64,000 bases of DNA, from the NCBI RefSeq assembly GCF_036898825.1, contig NZ_JARUND010000002.1:3720001-3784000 (forward strand), given 5' to 3'. The number at the start of each line of letters is the position of its first letter. Positions within the stretch are counted from its first letter, which is position 1. This document shows positions 53,801-63,178 of this stretch, piece by piece. Origin of the DNA: Streptomyces sp. B21-083 (GTDB lineage: Bacteria > Actinomycetota > Actinomycetes > Streptomycetales > Streptomycetaceae). The translations under genes and the position numbers were made by a program. The notes beneath the pieces were generated by a model. It was not told the origin of the DNA. It searched no databases and worked only from the letters and a program-made list of their open reading frames with translations.

Positions 53801-55255
53801 ATGACGTCGTCAGCAGTGACCTCGTCGGAGGCCCCCCGGCCACCACGGCCGAACCTCGCCTTTCGGCAGTTGCGCGGACAGCGCTCTCCGGGCGAGTTCG
53901 CCGCGGCGGTACGGCGGGCCGCCCGCGAGATCGGGGAGCGGGTCAGCTGTGACGCGCGTTACGTCGGTCGGGTCGAGGCGGGTGAGATCCGCTGTCCCAA
54001 CTACGCGTACGAGCGGGTGTTCCTGCACATGTTCCCCGGCCGGACACTGGCCGACCTGGGGTTCGCGCCCCGCTCGTCGGTACGCGGACGCGGGGCGCGC
54101 GACACGGAGGACACGCCCCCCGTGCCCACCGCGAGCCCGACGTACGACAGCGGTGAGACGCCGGGGGCGGATGAGCCGTATGAGATGCAGGACGCGCAGG
54201 ACCCGTACGGAACGCACGACAACTACGAGGAGAGCGACGTGCTGCGTCGCGCATTCATGACGGGCGGTGCCACAGCGGCAGCCGCCTCCCTGAGCCCCTT
54301 CGGGTTCACCTACGAAGCGTCGGCCTCGGCCGCGGGTCGTCCCGTGCGCCGCGTCGGAGCCGGTGAGGCGGGGGCCCTGGAAGAGGCGGTACGCCGCATC
54401 AGACTGCTCGACGACCGGCACGGCGCCGACGGCCTCTACCGGCGCGCGGCGGAACCACTGCGGGCCGCCTACGAACTGCTGGACGCGGGCGCGGTACGGC
54501 AGTCCACCGCCGACCGGCTGCACTCGGGCGCCGGTGAACTCGCCATCTCCGTGGGCTGGCTGGCGCACGACTCGGGCCGCTTCGACGACGCGCGTTCGCA
54601 CTACGCGGAGGCGCTGGCGACCGCCCGAGTGTCCGGGGACGCGGCCCTGGAGGCGCATGCCTTCTGCAACACCGCGTTCCTCGCGCGTGACTCGGGGCGG
54701 CCACGCGAGGCGGTCAGAGCGGCGCAGGCCGCGCAGCGCGTGGCACGGCCCCTGGGCTCACCCCGGCTGATGTCGCTGCTGGCGCTGCGCGAGGCGGGCG
54801 GCTGGGCGGGGCTCGCCGACCGCGCCGGCTGCGAACAGGCCCTGGCGCGGGCCCAGTCGCTGTTCGAACGCGGTCCGTCCGAGGCCGACCCCGAGTGGAT
54901 GAGCTTCTACGGGGAGGCCGAGCTGGAGGGCCTGGAGGCGCAGTGCTGGTCGACGCTGGGCGACTGGCCCCGGGCGGCTCGGCACGCCCGCCGCGCGGCC
55001 CATCTGCAGAACCCGCACTTCACCAGGAACATCGCCCTGTACACGGCCGAACTCACCGACGACCTGGCACGCGGTGGCCACCCGGACGAGGCGGCGGTCG
55101 CGGGTATGCGTGTCCTGGACCTGCTGGACGAGGTCCAGTCCTCCCGCATCCAGACGATGCTGGCGGCCACGGCGAGGGTGCTTCTGCCTCACCGGCGGGC
55201 TTCGGGGGTCTCGGCGTTCCTGGAGAGGCATGCGAGTCTGCCGCGCACGGCCTGA
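53801..55255 (+). CDS. NsdA-like helix-turn-helix/TPR regulator
   Basis: About 484 residues from ATG 53801 (an in-frame ATG at 53735 is an alternative). The N-terminal XRE-like region reads FRQLRGQRSPGEFAAAVRRAAREIGERVSCDARYVGRVEAGEIRCPNYAYERVF. An acidic linker and a Tat-like stretch (LRRAFMTGGATAAAASLSPFG) come next, then TPR-like helices such as GELAISVGWLAHDSGRFDDARSHYAEALATAR. This layout matches the NsdA group of Streptomyces repressors of sporulation and antibiotics. Target genes are unknown. Confidence 0.8.
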   Translation: MTSSAVTSSEAPRPPRPNLAFRQLRGQRSPGEFAAAVRRAAREIGERVSCDARYVGRVEAGEIRCPNYAYERVFLHMFPGRTLADLGFAPRSSVRGRGARDTEDTPPVPTASPTYDSGETPGADEPYEMQDAQDPYGTHDNYEESDVLRRAFMTGGATAAAASLSPFGFTYEASASAAGRPVRRVGAGEAGALEEAVRRIRLLDDRHGADGLYRRAAEPLRAAYELLDAGAVRQSTADRLHSGAGELAISVGWLAHDSGRFDDARSHYAEALATARVSGDAALEAHAFCNTAFLARDSGRPREAVRAAQAAQRVARPLGSPRLMSLLALREAGGWAGLADRAGCEQALARAQSLFERGPSEADPEWMSFYGEAELEGLEAQCWSTLGDWPRAARHARRAAHLQNPHFTRNIALYTAELTDDLARGGHPDEAAVAGMRVLDLLDEVQSSRIQTMLAATARVLLPHRRASGVSAFLERHASLPRTA

Positions 55256-55267
55256 GGCTTGTCCCCG

Positions 55268-55324
55268 GCTGCGGGCCCGTGGGGGCTGGTCGGGCAGTTC
55301 CCCGCGCCCCTTAAGGGCGCTCCA
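55268..55324 (+). repeat. Streptomyces dispersed palindromic repeat, copy 3
   Basis: GTGGGGGCTGGTCGGGCAGT followed by TCCCCGCGCCCCTTAAGGGC matches copies at 29413 and 40557. It lies between convergent genes, 13 bp past the NsdA-like stop, and enters the 3' end of the phosphatase gene. Confidence 0.7.
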
Positions 55325-55910
55325 GGTGACCCTGGTCGTTCCAGGTTTCCACGGCCGGCTCGCCGTAGGCCCATCCCAGCACCGACAGTGATGTCGGGTT
55401 CAGTCTGATGCGGGCCGCGAAGTCGATCGGCTGGCCGAGCCAGCGCGCCCCGATCGACCTGAGTATGTGGCCGTGGGCGAACACCAGTACGTCGCGCTCG
55501 GCCGACCGTGCCCACGCGACCACCTCGTCCGCGCGCGCGGTGACCGCCTCCAGGCTCTCGCCCCCGGGGACCCCGTCCCGCCAGATCAGCCACCCGGGCC
55601 GGACGGCCTGGATCTGGGCCGGGGTCATGCCCTCGTACGCCCCGTAGTCCCACTCCATGAGCGTGTCCCACCCGGTCGCACGCTCGGCGAACCCGGCGAT
55701 CTCGCACGTCTCCCGCGCGCGTGCCAGCGGACTCGTGCGCACCTCGACCCCGGGGAGCCCGTCGAAGGGCGCCCGGTGCAGCCGTTCGCCGAGCAGCTTG
55801 GCACCGCGCCGTCCCTCGTCGAGAAGGGGGACGTCGGTCCTGCCGGTGTGCCTGCCGGACAGCGACCACTCCGTCTGTCCGTGCCGGGCCAGCAGGATGC
55901 GCGATGCCAT
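55311..55910 (-). CDS. histidine phosphatase family protein (phosphoglycerate mutase-like)
   Basis: A 199-residue protein from ATG 55910 ([19 protein letters not shown]). The catalytic RHG motif is residues 9-11, the second Arg lies in [17 protein letters not shown], the acid is in EWDYGAYEG, and the second His is in [19 protein letters not shown]. It removes phosphate from a small metabolite in the cytoplasm; the substrate is not evident. Its last bases overlap the dispersed palindromic repeat. Confidence 0.9.
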   Translation of the reverse strand: MASRILLARHGQTEWSLSGRHTGRTDVPLLDEGRRGAKLLGERLHRAPFDGLPGVEVRTSPLARARETCEIAGFAERATGWDTLMEWDYGAYEGMTPAQIQAVRPGWLIWRDGVPGGESLEAVTARADEVVAWARSAERDVLVFAHGHILRSIGARWLGQPIDFAARIRLNPTSLSVLGWAYGEPAVETWNDQGHLERP

Positions 55911-56193
55911 GAGGACCCCTTCCGGGGGGAGACGGTGAGCGTGGCAAATGAGGCGAGAGACGAACGAAAGGGGACGCCGAAGCGAATCAGGGGTACCGAA
56001 TGGCGGAAAAGCAAGGCGGAACCCCTCCATCATCGCGCACGCTGTCGGGGGGCAACCGGGGGGTCGATCTTTGCGTCTTGGGACAGGGGCGCCGCCCAGC
56101 GCGTTCACGTACACCGTAAAATCGGACGAACCGCAGGCCACCGACGACCGGAGGCGCAGCTCAACGGGAACACAGAGTGGGAGAAACGATCGG

Positions 56194-57171
56194 ATGCCGC
56201 GGACCGACAGTGCACGGACCGAGACAGGCCCACCCTCCCGGCTCCGCTGGTGGACCGAGCTGCCGCTGCTCCTGCTCGTCTACGCGTGCTACTCGGGCGG
56301 ACGCCTGCTGGTGCGGGGCAACGAGTCGACCGCCGTGGACCACGGCCTGGCGATCCTCCGGTTCGAGAAGGCGCTGCGGCTGAACGCCGAGCATCCGCTC
56401 AACCGGCTGTTCACCCGCGAGCCCTGGATCGGCGTACCGGCGGACTTCTGGTACGCGTCGCTGCACTACCTCGTCACCCCGGCCATCCTGATCTGGCTCT
56501 TCCGGTCCCATGCCGTCCGCTACCGGGCGGCCCGCACCTGGCTGATGGCCTCGACGTTCATCGGCCTGGTCGGCTTCACCCTGCTGCCCACCTGCCCGCC
56601 CCGTCTGCTGGACGCCGGTCACGGCTTCGTCGACACGATGGCCCAGTACAGCTCGTACGGCTGGTGGGGCGGCGAGGCGAGTGCGCCGCGCGGGCTCGGC
56701 GGTATGACGAACCAGTACGCGGCGATGCCGAGTCTGCACGTCGGCTGGTCCCTGTGGTGCGGGGTGATGCTGTGGCGGTACGGCGGTACGCGCACCACCA
56801 AGGTCCTGGCCGTCGCTTATCCGACGATCACGACGATCGTGGTGATGGGCACCGCGAACCACTACTTCCTCGACGCCGTCGCGGGTGCGGCCGTGATGGG
56901 CCTCGGCCTGCTGCTGGCACCGCTCGTCATCCGGAACGCGGACCGGGTGAGGGTGTGGATCACGGCTCGCGCCACGCCCGTCGGGGCGCGCTCTCGTGGC
57001 GCGGAGGCCCCGATTGTCAGTGGTGAATGCCAGACTTCCCCGCGTGAGCGAATTCCAAGGCAGCGCGAGTCCGTCTTCGGGCCGGTTCCCGGACCCGGGG
57101 CCGGACCAGGGGCCGAGCCGGGTGCCGCTTCCGCGGACGCGGGGGACGGCGCTGCGGCAGCGGCTCGCTGA
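56194..57171 (+). CDS. PAP2-family membrane phosphatase (inositolphosphotransferase-like)
   Basis: A 325-residue protein from ATG 56194, with GGGAGAAA 11 bp upstream. Six hydrophobic helices start at [22 protein letters not shown]2 catalytic motifs are [15 protein letters not shown] and [18 protein letters not shown]. The fold resembles inositol phosphorylceramide synthase-type phosphotransferases acting at the outer membrane face. The C-terminal 60 residues are a Pro/Gly/Ala tail whose coding region overlaps the next gene by 128 bp in another frame. Confidence 0.88.
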   Translation: MPRTDSARTETGPPSRLRWWTELPLLLLVYACYSGGRLLVRGNESTAVDHGLAILRFEKALRLNAEHPLNRLFTREPWIGVPADFWYASLHYLVTPAILIWLFRSHAVRYRAARTWLMASTFIGLVGFTLLPTCPPRLLDAGHGFVDTMAQYSSYGWWGGEASAPRGLGGMTNQYAAMPSLHVGWSLWCGVMLWRYGGTRTTKVLAVAYPTITTIVVMGTANHYFLDAVAGAAVMGLGLLLAPLVIRNADRVRVWITARATPVGARSRGAEAPIVSGECQTSPRERIPRQRESVFGPVPGPGAGPGAEPGAASADAGDGAAAAAR

Positions 57172-58357
57172 GCTGCGCGGTCCCTCGGTCCCGCCGAAGG
57201 CACTGGACGCGCGTGCCCTCGCGGCCCTCGCCGCCAACCCCGGGTGCAGAAGGCGCGCGATCCTGGACGGCGCGGGGGTGAACAAGGCGACGCTGGCGAG
57301 CGCGCTGGGCTCACCGTCCGCCTTCGGACAGTCCCAGTTCGCCCTGGCGCGCGGCAACACCTTCGAGGCCCGGGTCAAGGCCGACGGGGGCGCAGAGCTG
57401 CTCCGGCTGGTGCACGAGAATCTGGACCCGGGTGCCCCGGCGCCGGTGGAGGCCGAGGTCCCCGACCTCACGGCGACCGGACCGGAGGGCCGCACCGCGA
57501 GGACGGCACTGGCCCTGCGTGAGGCCACGACGGCTAGGGCCGGCACCGGTGCCGGTGGCTGGACGTTCCTCGACCACCCCATGCTCGCCCTCGACGTCGC
57601 GGGCTCCCCGGCCTTCCTGGAGCCGGACGCGGTGGTCGTGCACCCGGACGGCAGCTGGACGGTCGTGGAGATCAAGTCCTTCCCGATGCTGGACGGTTCG
57701 GCGGACCCCGCGAAGGTGGGCGCGGCGGCCCGCCAGGCCGCGGTGTACGTGCTGGCCCTGGAGGAGGTCGCCGCCCGGCTCTCACAGGGCGGCGATCCGG
57801 CGCCGGTCGTGCGCCATCGTGTGCTGCTGGTCTGCCCGAAGGACTTCTCCAACCTTCCGGCGGCGTCCGCGGTCGACGTCCGTAAACAGCGCGCGGTGAC
57901 CGGCCGCCAGCTGTCCCGGCTGACCCGTATCGAGGACATCGCCGACACCCTCCCCGAGGGCACCTGCTTCGCCCCGGACCTGCCCGCCGCCGAACTGACA
58001 GCGGCGGTCGAGTCGGTGCCCGCCGAGTACGCGCCGGAGTGCCTGTCCGCGTGCGAGCTGGCCTTCCACTGCCGTGACCGTTCCCGCGCGCGGGGCGCGG
58101 TGACGTCCCTGGGCCGTTCGGTACGGGCCGAACTGGGCGCCCTGACCACGGTCGACGACGTCCTGTCGGCGGCCCACGGCCGGTCCGGTGACCCCCAGGA
58201 CCCGACCGTGGGCGCGCTGCGCAGAGCGGCGGCCCTGCGCGCGGAGGCGCTGCGCGACGCCGAACTCGCTTCTCCGAATCCGGAGTCGGAGCCTGCGTCG
58301 GAGTCGGCATCGGCGTCGGGTCTGCGGCTGGAGTCGGGGGGCGCCGGATGTCGTTGA
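57044..58357 (+). CDS. Cas4/RecB-like Fe-S PD-(D/E)XK nuclease
   Basis: About 437 residues from GTG 57044 ([14 protein letters not shown]). Nuclease motifs in order: RGNTFEARV (about 103-111), D195 in LEPDAVVVH, E209-I-K211 in WTVVEIKSF, and Q231-xxx-Y235 in ARQAAVYVLAL. Four Cys suit a 4Fe-4S cluster: C68 (NPGCRRRAIL) and C333-x3-C337-x5-C343 (PECLSACELAFHC). This is the Cas4/AddB/Dna2 nuclease layout. It starts a three-gene coupled operon with a helicase. It should cut or trim single-stranded or flapped DNA; its true role is unknown. The start lies inside the PAP2 gene. Confidence 0.85.
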   Translation: MSEFQGSASPSSGRFPDPGPDQGPSRVPLPRTRGTALRQRLAELRGPSVPPKALDARALAALAANPGCRRRAILDGAGVNKATLASALGSPSAFGQSQFALARGNTFEARVKADGGAELLRLVHENLDPGAPAPVEAEVPDLTATGPEGRTARTALALREATTARAGTGAGGWTFLDHPMLALDVAGSPAFLEPDAVVVHPDGSWTVVEIKSFPMLDGSADPAKVGAAARQAAVYVLALEEVAARLSQGGDPAPVVRHRVLLVCPKDFSNLPAASAVDVRKQRAVTGRQLSRLTRIEDIADTLPEGTCFAPDLPAAELTAAVESVPAEYAPECLSACELAFHCRDRSRARGAVTSLGRSVRAELGALTTVDDVLSAAHGRSGDPQDPTVGALRRAAALRAEALRDAELASPNPESEPASESASASGLRLESGGAGCR

Positions 58358-59961
58358 TCGCCACCCTCGCCCGTCTCGAAGCCGTCAGCACCGGTCGCGC
58401 CCAGCCCGCCGCCACCGTCCGGCACCGCCATCTGTCGGAGCGGCCCCTCGTCCTCGTGCCGCTCATCACCGCCGGTGAGGCCGGGGCTCCGCTGGGCGCG
58501 CTGGTCGGCGACGACCGGGACGCGCCGCGGCTGCTCGTCGTACCGCAACCACGCGACCGCGACCTCAGGTTCGCGTTCCTCGCCGAACTGGCCGACGTCG
58601 TCCTGCCGTTCATCGACTCCCACGCCGACGCCGTGGAGGCCGCGGAGCGCGGCGAGACCGACCCGGAGACCGGCAAGCGGGTCAAGGTCGAGGTCGAACT
58701 GTGCTCGGACGCACCCCAGTTGATCGTCCCGAGCCGCGCCGGCATCGAGCTCGTACGGCTGCTGGGACGCTCGATGCGCTTTCGGCGTACGGCGGAACAG
58801 GACCCGGAGACGCCGCATCCCGCGCCGCCCCGGGTGCCGTTGCTCGGCCGCTGGTTCACGCACTACGGGGAGCGGGCCCGGGTCCCCGGCTCCGCCCTCC
58901 TCCTGGCGCTGACGGACGTGTTGTCGCGGCACTGGGCGACCGGGCAGTCCACGCTGGAGGACCAGCACCTGGGTGCGCTGCTCGCCTGGATCGACCCGCC
59001 GGACGGTGTGTCGGGCGCCGAGGCGGCGCTGCGGGCCGAGTTGGCGCGGGACGCCAAGGGGCAGCTGCTGTGTCCGCCGGCCGGTCCGGCGACCGACCCC
59101 GCGTTCGACAACAAACTGCTCGCACCCGCGATCGAGAACTACAACCGCGCACGGACCGCGCTCTCCGCCGCCGAGGACGGCGAGTCGGCGGACGACCGGC
59201 TCGGTGAACTCACCGCCGCCGAGCGTGACATCCGCGCCCTCGTCGAGAGCCGTACGCGGCCCACCTGGGACGCGGTGTGGCGCGGCCTCGACCTGCTGCG
59301 GGCACTGCCGGAGGGTGCCCACGCGGCCGACCGGTGGACACGCGACCGCTGGTCGTTCACCGGCCACCGCGACCGGGTCACCGCGGGCGAGCCCCCGCAG
59401 CCGCGCCGCGACGACGCGGTGACGGCGGCGAACAAGCTGGCCACGCGGGAGCGCGAGCAGGCCCGTCTGGAGGCCCAGGAGGCCCTGGACGACCCGCTGG
59501 TGATGGCGGGCCGGCGGCTGGCCGGGGAGGCGTTCGCGGGCGAGGTCACGGACGTCGTCATGACGTACAGCGAGGGCAAGCGGCCGAGCCCGCGCCCGCT
59601 GGTCACCGTCCGCACGGACGACCGCCCGCAGCTCGGAGGGCGGGTGAAGGTGTACCGCTCGCTGGGCGGCAAGCCGCAGGCGGCGGAGTTCGTGGGCCAT
59701 GAGGACGGTCCGGGCGACGAGGGTTCGGTGATCGTGCTGCGGGTGGTCGACAAGATGGGCCGGGGCAAGGAGCCGGAGGCCGGGTCGGTGCCCGAGAAGG
59801 GGGACCTCGTCTGCTTCACGCTCTTCGAGCACGAGCAGCGGGGCGGCGCGAAGCTCCCCGACGCGGACCAGACACCGTGGACCCACGGCGGGCCTCCGGG
59901 CGAGGAAGCGACGCCGACGCTGCCGGCAGCCGACCCGGTGACGGAAGAGGATGTGCTGTGA
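58348..59961 (+). CDS. unknown protein between Cas4-like nuclease and SF1 helicase
   Basis: A 537-residue soluble protein overlapping the nuclease gene by 10 bp and the helicase gene by 4 bp. The N-terminal 190 residues are mixed alpha/beta (MSLIATLARLEAVSTGRAQ, VEVELCSDAPQLIVPSRAG). The middle is helical and Arg/Ala-rich (ANKLATREREQARLEAQEALDDP). The C-terminal 150 residues look beta-rich (EVTDVVMTYSEGKRPSPRPLVTVRTD, GGRVKVYRSLGGKPQAAEFVGHED), recalling the beta-barrel that precedes SF1B helicase cores in Dna2/Upf1. No catalytic motif is seen. It may bridge the nuclease and helicase. Confidence 0.8.
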   Translation: MSLIATLARLEAVSTGRAQPAATVRHRHLSERPLVLVPLITAGEAGAPLGALVGDDRDAPRLLVVPQPRDRDLRFAFLAELADVVLPFIDSHADAVEAAERGETDPETGKRVKVEVELCSDAPQLIVPSRAGIELVRLLGRSMRFRRTAEQDPETPHPAPPRVPLLGRWFTHYGERARVPGSALLLALTDVLSRHWATGQSTLEDQHLGALLAWIDPPDGVSGAEAALRAELARDAKGQLLCPPAGPATDPAFDNKLLAPAIENYNRARTALSAAEDGESADDRLGELTAAERDIRALVESRTRPTWDAVWRGLDLLRALPEGAHAADRWTRDRWSFTGHRDRVTAGEPPQPRRDDAVTAANKLATREREQARLEAQEALDDPLVMAGRRLAGEAFAGEVTDVVMTYSEGKRPSPRPLVTVRTDDRPQLGGRVKVYRSLGGKPQAAEFVGHEDGPGDEGSVIVLRVVDKMGRGKEPEAGSVPEKGDLVCFTLFEHEQRGGAKLPDADQTPWTHGGPPGEEATPTLPAADPVTEEDVL

Positions 59962-61310
59962 ACGCCGCTCACACCCCGCGGGCCGCCTTCGACCCCGGAG
60001 CCGCAGCCGGCCGGGCCACCGACGCGATCCTCCACGACACGCTGCACGGCACGCACCGCGGAGTCGTCGTCGACTCGCCGCCCGGGGCCGGGAAGTCCAC
60101 CCTCGTGGTCCGGGCCGCCCTCGAACTGGCGGATGCAGGGCGCCCGTTGATGGTCATCGCGCAGACGAACGCCCAGGTCGACGACCTCGTCGCCCGTCTC
60201 GCCGAGAAGAACCCCGAGCTGCCGGTGGGCCGTCTGCACAGCAGTGACACCGACCCGTACGACAAGGCGCTGGACGACCTGCCGAACGTACGGAAGTCCG
60301 CGAAGGCCGCCGAGCTGGCCGGCCTGGACGTGGTCATCTCCACTGCCGCCAAGTGGGCCCACGTCAAGGTCGACGAGCCGTGGCGGCACGCGATCGTGGA
60401 CGAGGCGTACCAGATGCGCTCGGACGCGCTGCTCGCCGTCGCCGGACTGTTCGAGCGGGCCCTGTTCGTGGGCGACCCGGGTCAGTTGGACCCCTTCTCG
60501 ATCGTCGGCGCGGAGCAGTGGGCAGGTCTGTCGTACGACCCGTCGGCCTCGGCCGTCACGACGTTGCTGGCCCACAACCCCGAGCTGCCGCAGCACCGGC
60601 TGCCGGTGTCCTGGCGGCTCCCGGCCTCGGCCGCGCCGCTCGTCTCGGCCGCCTTCTACCCGTACACCCCGTTCCGTAGCGGCACCGGCCACGGCGACCG
60701 GCGGCTCGCGTTCGCGGTCCCGTCGGACGGCTCGACTCCGGACCGGGTGCTCGACGAGGCCGCCGAATCGGGCTGGGGCCTGCTGGAACTCCCCGCCAGG
60801 CACACCCCTCGTACGGACCCGGAGGCGGTCCGCGCGGTCGCCATGGTCGTACGCCGCATGCTGGACCGGGGCGGCGCGGCCACGTCGGAACGCGGACCCG
60901 AGCCGACCCCCCTCACGGCCGACCGGATCGCGGTCGGCACGGCGCACCGGGACCAGGCGGCGGCGGTCCGGGCGGCGCTCGCCGAGCTGGGCGTCCCGGA
61001 CGTCACCGTGGACACGGCGAACCGGCTCCAGGGACGGGAGTTCGACGTGACGGTGGTCCTGCACCCCCTGTCGGGCCGCCCAGACGCCACCGCCTTCCAC
61101 CTGGAGACGGGCCGCCTCTGCGTCCTCACCTCCAGACACCGGCACGCGTGCGTGGTGGTGTGCCGGGCGGGCGTGACCGAACTCCTGGACGACCATCCGT
61201 CGACGGAGCCGGTGCAGCTGGGCGTGACGGTGAAGTTCCCCGACGGCTGGGAGGCGAACCACGCGGTGCTCTCGCAACTGTCCGAGCACCGGGTGACCTG
61301 GCGTCCCTGA
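59958..61310 (+). CDS. SF1B (Dna2/Upf1-like) helicase
   Basis: A 450-residue ATPase from GTG 59958, overlapping the previous stop by 4 bp. Helicase motifs in order: I PPGAGKST (41-48), Ia VIAQTNAQVDDLV, II HAIVDEAYQM (DEAY 148-151), III FVGDPGQLDPF (171-180), IV LPVSWRLP, V DTANRLQGREFDVTVVLHP and VI TGRLCVLTSRHRHACVVV. It is a compact SF1B core lacking large inserts. With the Cas4-like nuclease it makes a split version of the nuclease-helicase Dna2, presumably in end processing, repair or defence. Confidence 0.9.
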   Translation: MNAAHTPRAAFDPGAAAGRATDAILHDTLHGTHRGVVVDSPPGAGKSTLVVRAALELADAGRPLMVIAQTNAQVDDLVARLAEKNPELPVGRLHSSDTDPYDKALDDLPNVRKSAKAAELAGLDVVISTAAKWAHVKVDEPWRHAIVDEAYQMRSDALLAVAGLFERALFVGDPGQLDPFSIVGAEQWAGLSYDPSASAVTTLLAHNPELPQHRLPVSWRLPASAAPLVSAAFYPYTPFRSGTGHGDRRLAFAVPSDGSTPDRVLDEAAESGWGLLELPARHTPRTDPEAVRAVAMVVRRMLDRGGAATSERGPEPTPLTADRIAVGTAHRDQAAAVRAALAELGVPDVTVDTANRLQGREFDVTVVLHPLSGRPDATAFHLETGRLCVLTSRHRHACVVVCRAGVTELLDDHPSTEPVQLGVTVKFPDGWEANHAVLSQLSEHRVTWRP

Positions 61311-61551
61311 CCCCCGCTCCGGCGCCTGTCCGACACCGGCAGAAACCTCCCCCCAACCACCGGACGGAGTCCGGCCCGCCGCCGGGGGCGGCCGATAGTT
61401 ACAGCCCCGGACGGCTGGGAGGCGAACCACGCGGTGCTCTCACAGCTGTCCGAGCACCGGGTGACCTGGCGTCCCTGACCCCCGCTCCGGCGCCTGTCCG
61501 GCAGCCGAGCGGAGAGCCCCGCCCAACCACCGGACGGAGTCCGGCCCGCCG
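61236..61551. repeat. tandem duplication of the helicase gene 3' end
   Basis: Copy 1 (61236-61381) covers the last 24 or so codons and the trailing region. Copy 2 (61403-61551) repeats it 168-170 bp later with few changes, including the stop and a CCGGAC-GGA-GTCCGG hairpin (61360-61374 and 61530-61544). The second copy is outside the gene. The rest of 61552-61749 shows no gene. Confidence 0.9.
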
Positions 61552-61749
61552 ATGGCTACCGGGTGGGCCGGCGGTCGTAGGGGCAGATCAGGGGCGTGCT
61601 GGGGTGAACCCCGGGGCCCACTTGCGCGGGCAGGGGACAATGGACGGTGGCCCGGCTCGATCGCGGGGCCTTTTCGACCGTGTGCCGTACATGCCGTGGT
61701 GCATGGAGGGTACGTACGAACGGTGCGGACCGTACGAGGAGGAGAAGAC

Positions 61750-62175
61750 ATGGCGGAGCCCACGCCGCGTCGCAACGAACCGCGGCTACGCCCCGCGCCC
61801 CTGCTCTTCGAGCCCACGCAGGTGGCCGACGACCCCGAGCACTTCTTCGACCTGGAGTCGATAGACGACCCCCGCGCGCTGCTGACCCGCGCCACGGAGC
61901 TGACCCTCGCGTTCCGCGCCGCGACCGACCGCGCCGTCGAGTTCCAGGCGATGGCGGCGGCCCAGCTCGCCGACCCGCGCCGCTTCGACCGGCTGACGCC
62001 GGCCGACATCGCGGAGCAGGCCGAGTGGACCGAGGACTACGCGCGGAAGATGGTCGAGTACGGCCGTGAGCTGCTGCGCGACGGCGGGGAGAACACCAGC
62101 GGCGGGGACGGCGGGACCGGCAGAAGCGGTCTCGGCGAGCCCGGTCACGGTCACGACCACGTCGACCCGGTCTGA
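61750..62175 (+). CDS. conserved small hypothetical protein
   Basis: A 141-residue acidic protein from ATG 61750, with a GAGGAGGAGA ribosome site. The core is LLFEPTQVADDPEHFFDLESIDDPRALLTRATELTLAFRAATDRAVEFQAMAAAQLADPRRFDRLTPADIAEQAEWTEDYARKMVEYG, which is strongly helical. A Gly/His-rich tail follows. It is conserved in streptomycetes with no known function. It lies 207 bp upstream of the primase-like gene on the same strand. Confidence 0.8.
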   Translation: MAEPTPRRNEPRLRPAPLLFEPTQVADDPEHFFDLESIDDPRALLTRATELTLAFRAATDRAVEFQAMAAAQLADPRRFDRLTPADIAEQAEWTEDYARKMVEYGRELLRDGGENTSGGDGGTGRSGLGEPGHGHDHVDPV

Positions 62176-62382
62176 TCCACGCCGGCCCCACCCGATCCGG
62201 CCCCACCCGATCCGGTCAGACCCGGTCCGTTCTTGCCTGACCCGGTCCGTCTCGATCTGCTTCGGTCCCGAAAGTCCGCGCGGCATATTCAGGAGGGCAA
62301 GGTACTCCACCTCGCCCCCTCTCGTCCCGGTTTCCGGCAACCCTCGGAGACCGACCGGTCACCGCCGGTAGATCTGTATGCC

Positions 62383-63105
62383 ATGAGCAGCCCACACACG
62401 GACATCTCGGGAGTCACCTCGGAGGGAGCCGCCTGGCTCGCCTCCGCAGGAACGTATCCGCGCAGCACGCTCTCCCTCTGGGCCGAGCGGCCCACCGCTC
62501 CGCTCGTCCTGCCCTGCGGCACCGCGTTCGACGTCGTCAACGTGCCCGCCGTCTTCGGCCGCAGGATGCTCGACCGGCTCTGGGACGGCGGACCGGGCTC
62601 GGGCCCCGTGGCGGCCTACCGGGGCCGGATCCTCCTGTTCGCGGCACTGGGCACGGCCCAGCGGCTGCCGTCGCTCCTGAGGTGGGAGGAATGGGGCTCG
62701 GCCGGCGAGGGCGGTACCGGACGGCGCCACGCGATCCCGCCGCTCCTCTGCCACGGCCGCGGCGACGCCGTGACGGTCCCCGCCCTGGTGAACGACGAGA
62801 CCGGAGACGGGAATGGAGCCGGATATGGAGACAGGACGGGAGGGGGGACAGGCGAGGGGACTGGAGACGAGATCGGACACGCCACCCGATGCGGGAGCGG
62901 AGACGGCTCCGAGGGTGATCCCCGGCCCGAATCCCGCTGGGTCGTCGCCCCCGACACCAGTCGCCCCTGGCTTCCGGGCCCGGAAATCCTGCTCTGGGCG
63001 GCCGTCCGAGCGGCCCGTTCCGCGGTCGCCGGTGGGGTGCGGATATCGATTTTTCCTCCCGTCGATCAGGGTGCTAAGGTCTACGACGTCAGCAGGCGCC
63101 GCTAG
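62383..63105 (+). CDS. bifunctional primase/polymerase-like protein, C terminus running into tRNA-Lys
   Basis: A 240-residue protein from ATG 62383 (MSSPHTDISGVTSEGAAWLASAGTY). The PLVLPCGTAFDVVNVPAVFGRRMLDRLWDGG block resembles the Prim-Pol-like family common in streptomycetes, and RWVVAPDTSRPWLPGPEILLWAAVRAARS is its usual C terminus. The normal catalytic acids are not all visible. A Gly/Asp/Thr-rich insert of about 40 residues (DGNGAGYGDRTGGG) lies near residue 145. The frame stops at 63103-63105, inside tRNA-Lys, overlapping it by 10 bp. Confidence 0.7.
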   Translation: MSSPHTDISGVTSEGAAWLASAGTYPRSTLSLWAERPTAPLVLPCGTAFDVVNVPAVFGRRMLDRLWDGGPGSGPVAAYRGRILLFAALGTAQRLPSLLRWEEWGSAGEGGTGRRHAIPPLLCHGRGDAVTVPALVNDETGDGNGAGYGDRTGGGTGEGTGDEIGHATRCGSGDGSEGDPRPESRWVVAPDTSRPWLPGPEILLWAAVRAARSAVAGGVRISIFPPVDQGAKVYDVSRRR

Positions 63106-63169
63106 CTCAGTTGGTTAGAGCAGCTGACTCTTAATCAGCGGGTCCGGGGTTCGAGTCCCTGGCGGCGCA
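63096..63169 (+). tRNA. tRNA-Lys(CTT)
   Basis: A full cloverleaf: acceptor GCGCCGC 63096-63102 with GCGGCGC 63162-63168, D arm GCTC/GAGC, anticodon loop CTCTTAA (CTT), T loop TTCGAGT, discriminator A at 63169. CCA is not encoded. Confidence 0.95.
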
Positions 63170-63178
63170 CGTTGTCGA

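Noticed and set aside
57044..58357. True Cas4 of a CRISPR system
   Set aside because: No cas1/cas2 or array; the neighbour is an SF1B helicase, so a Dna2-like role fits better.
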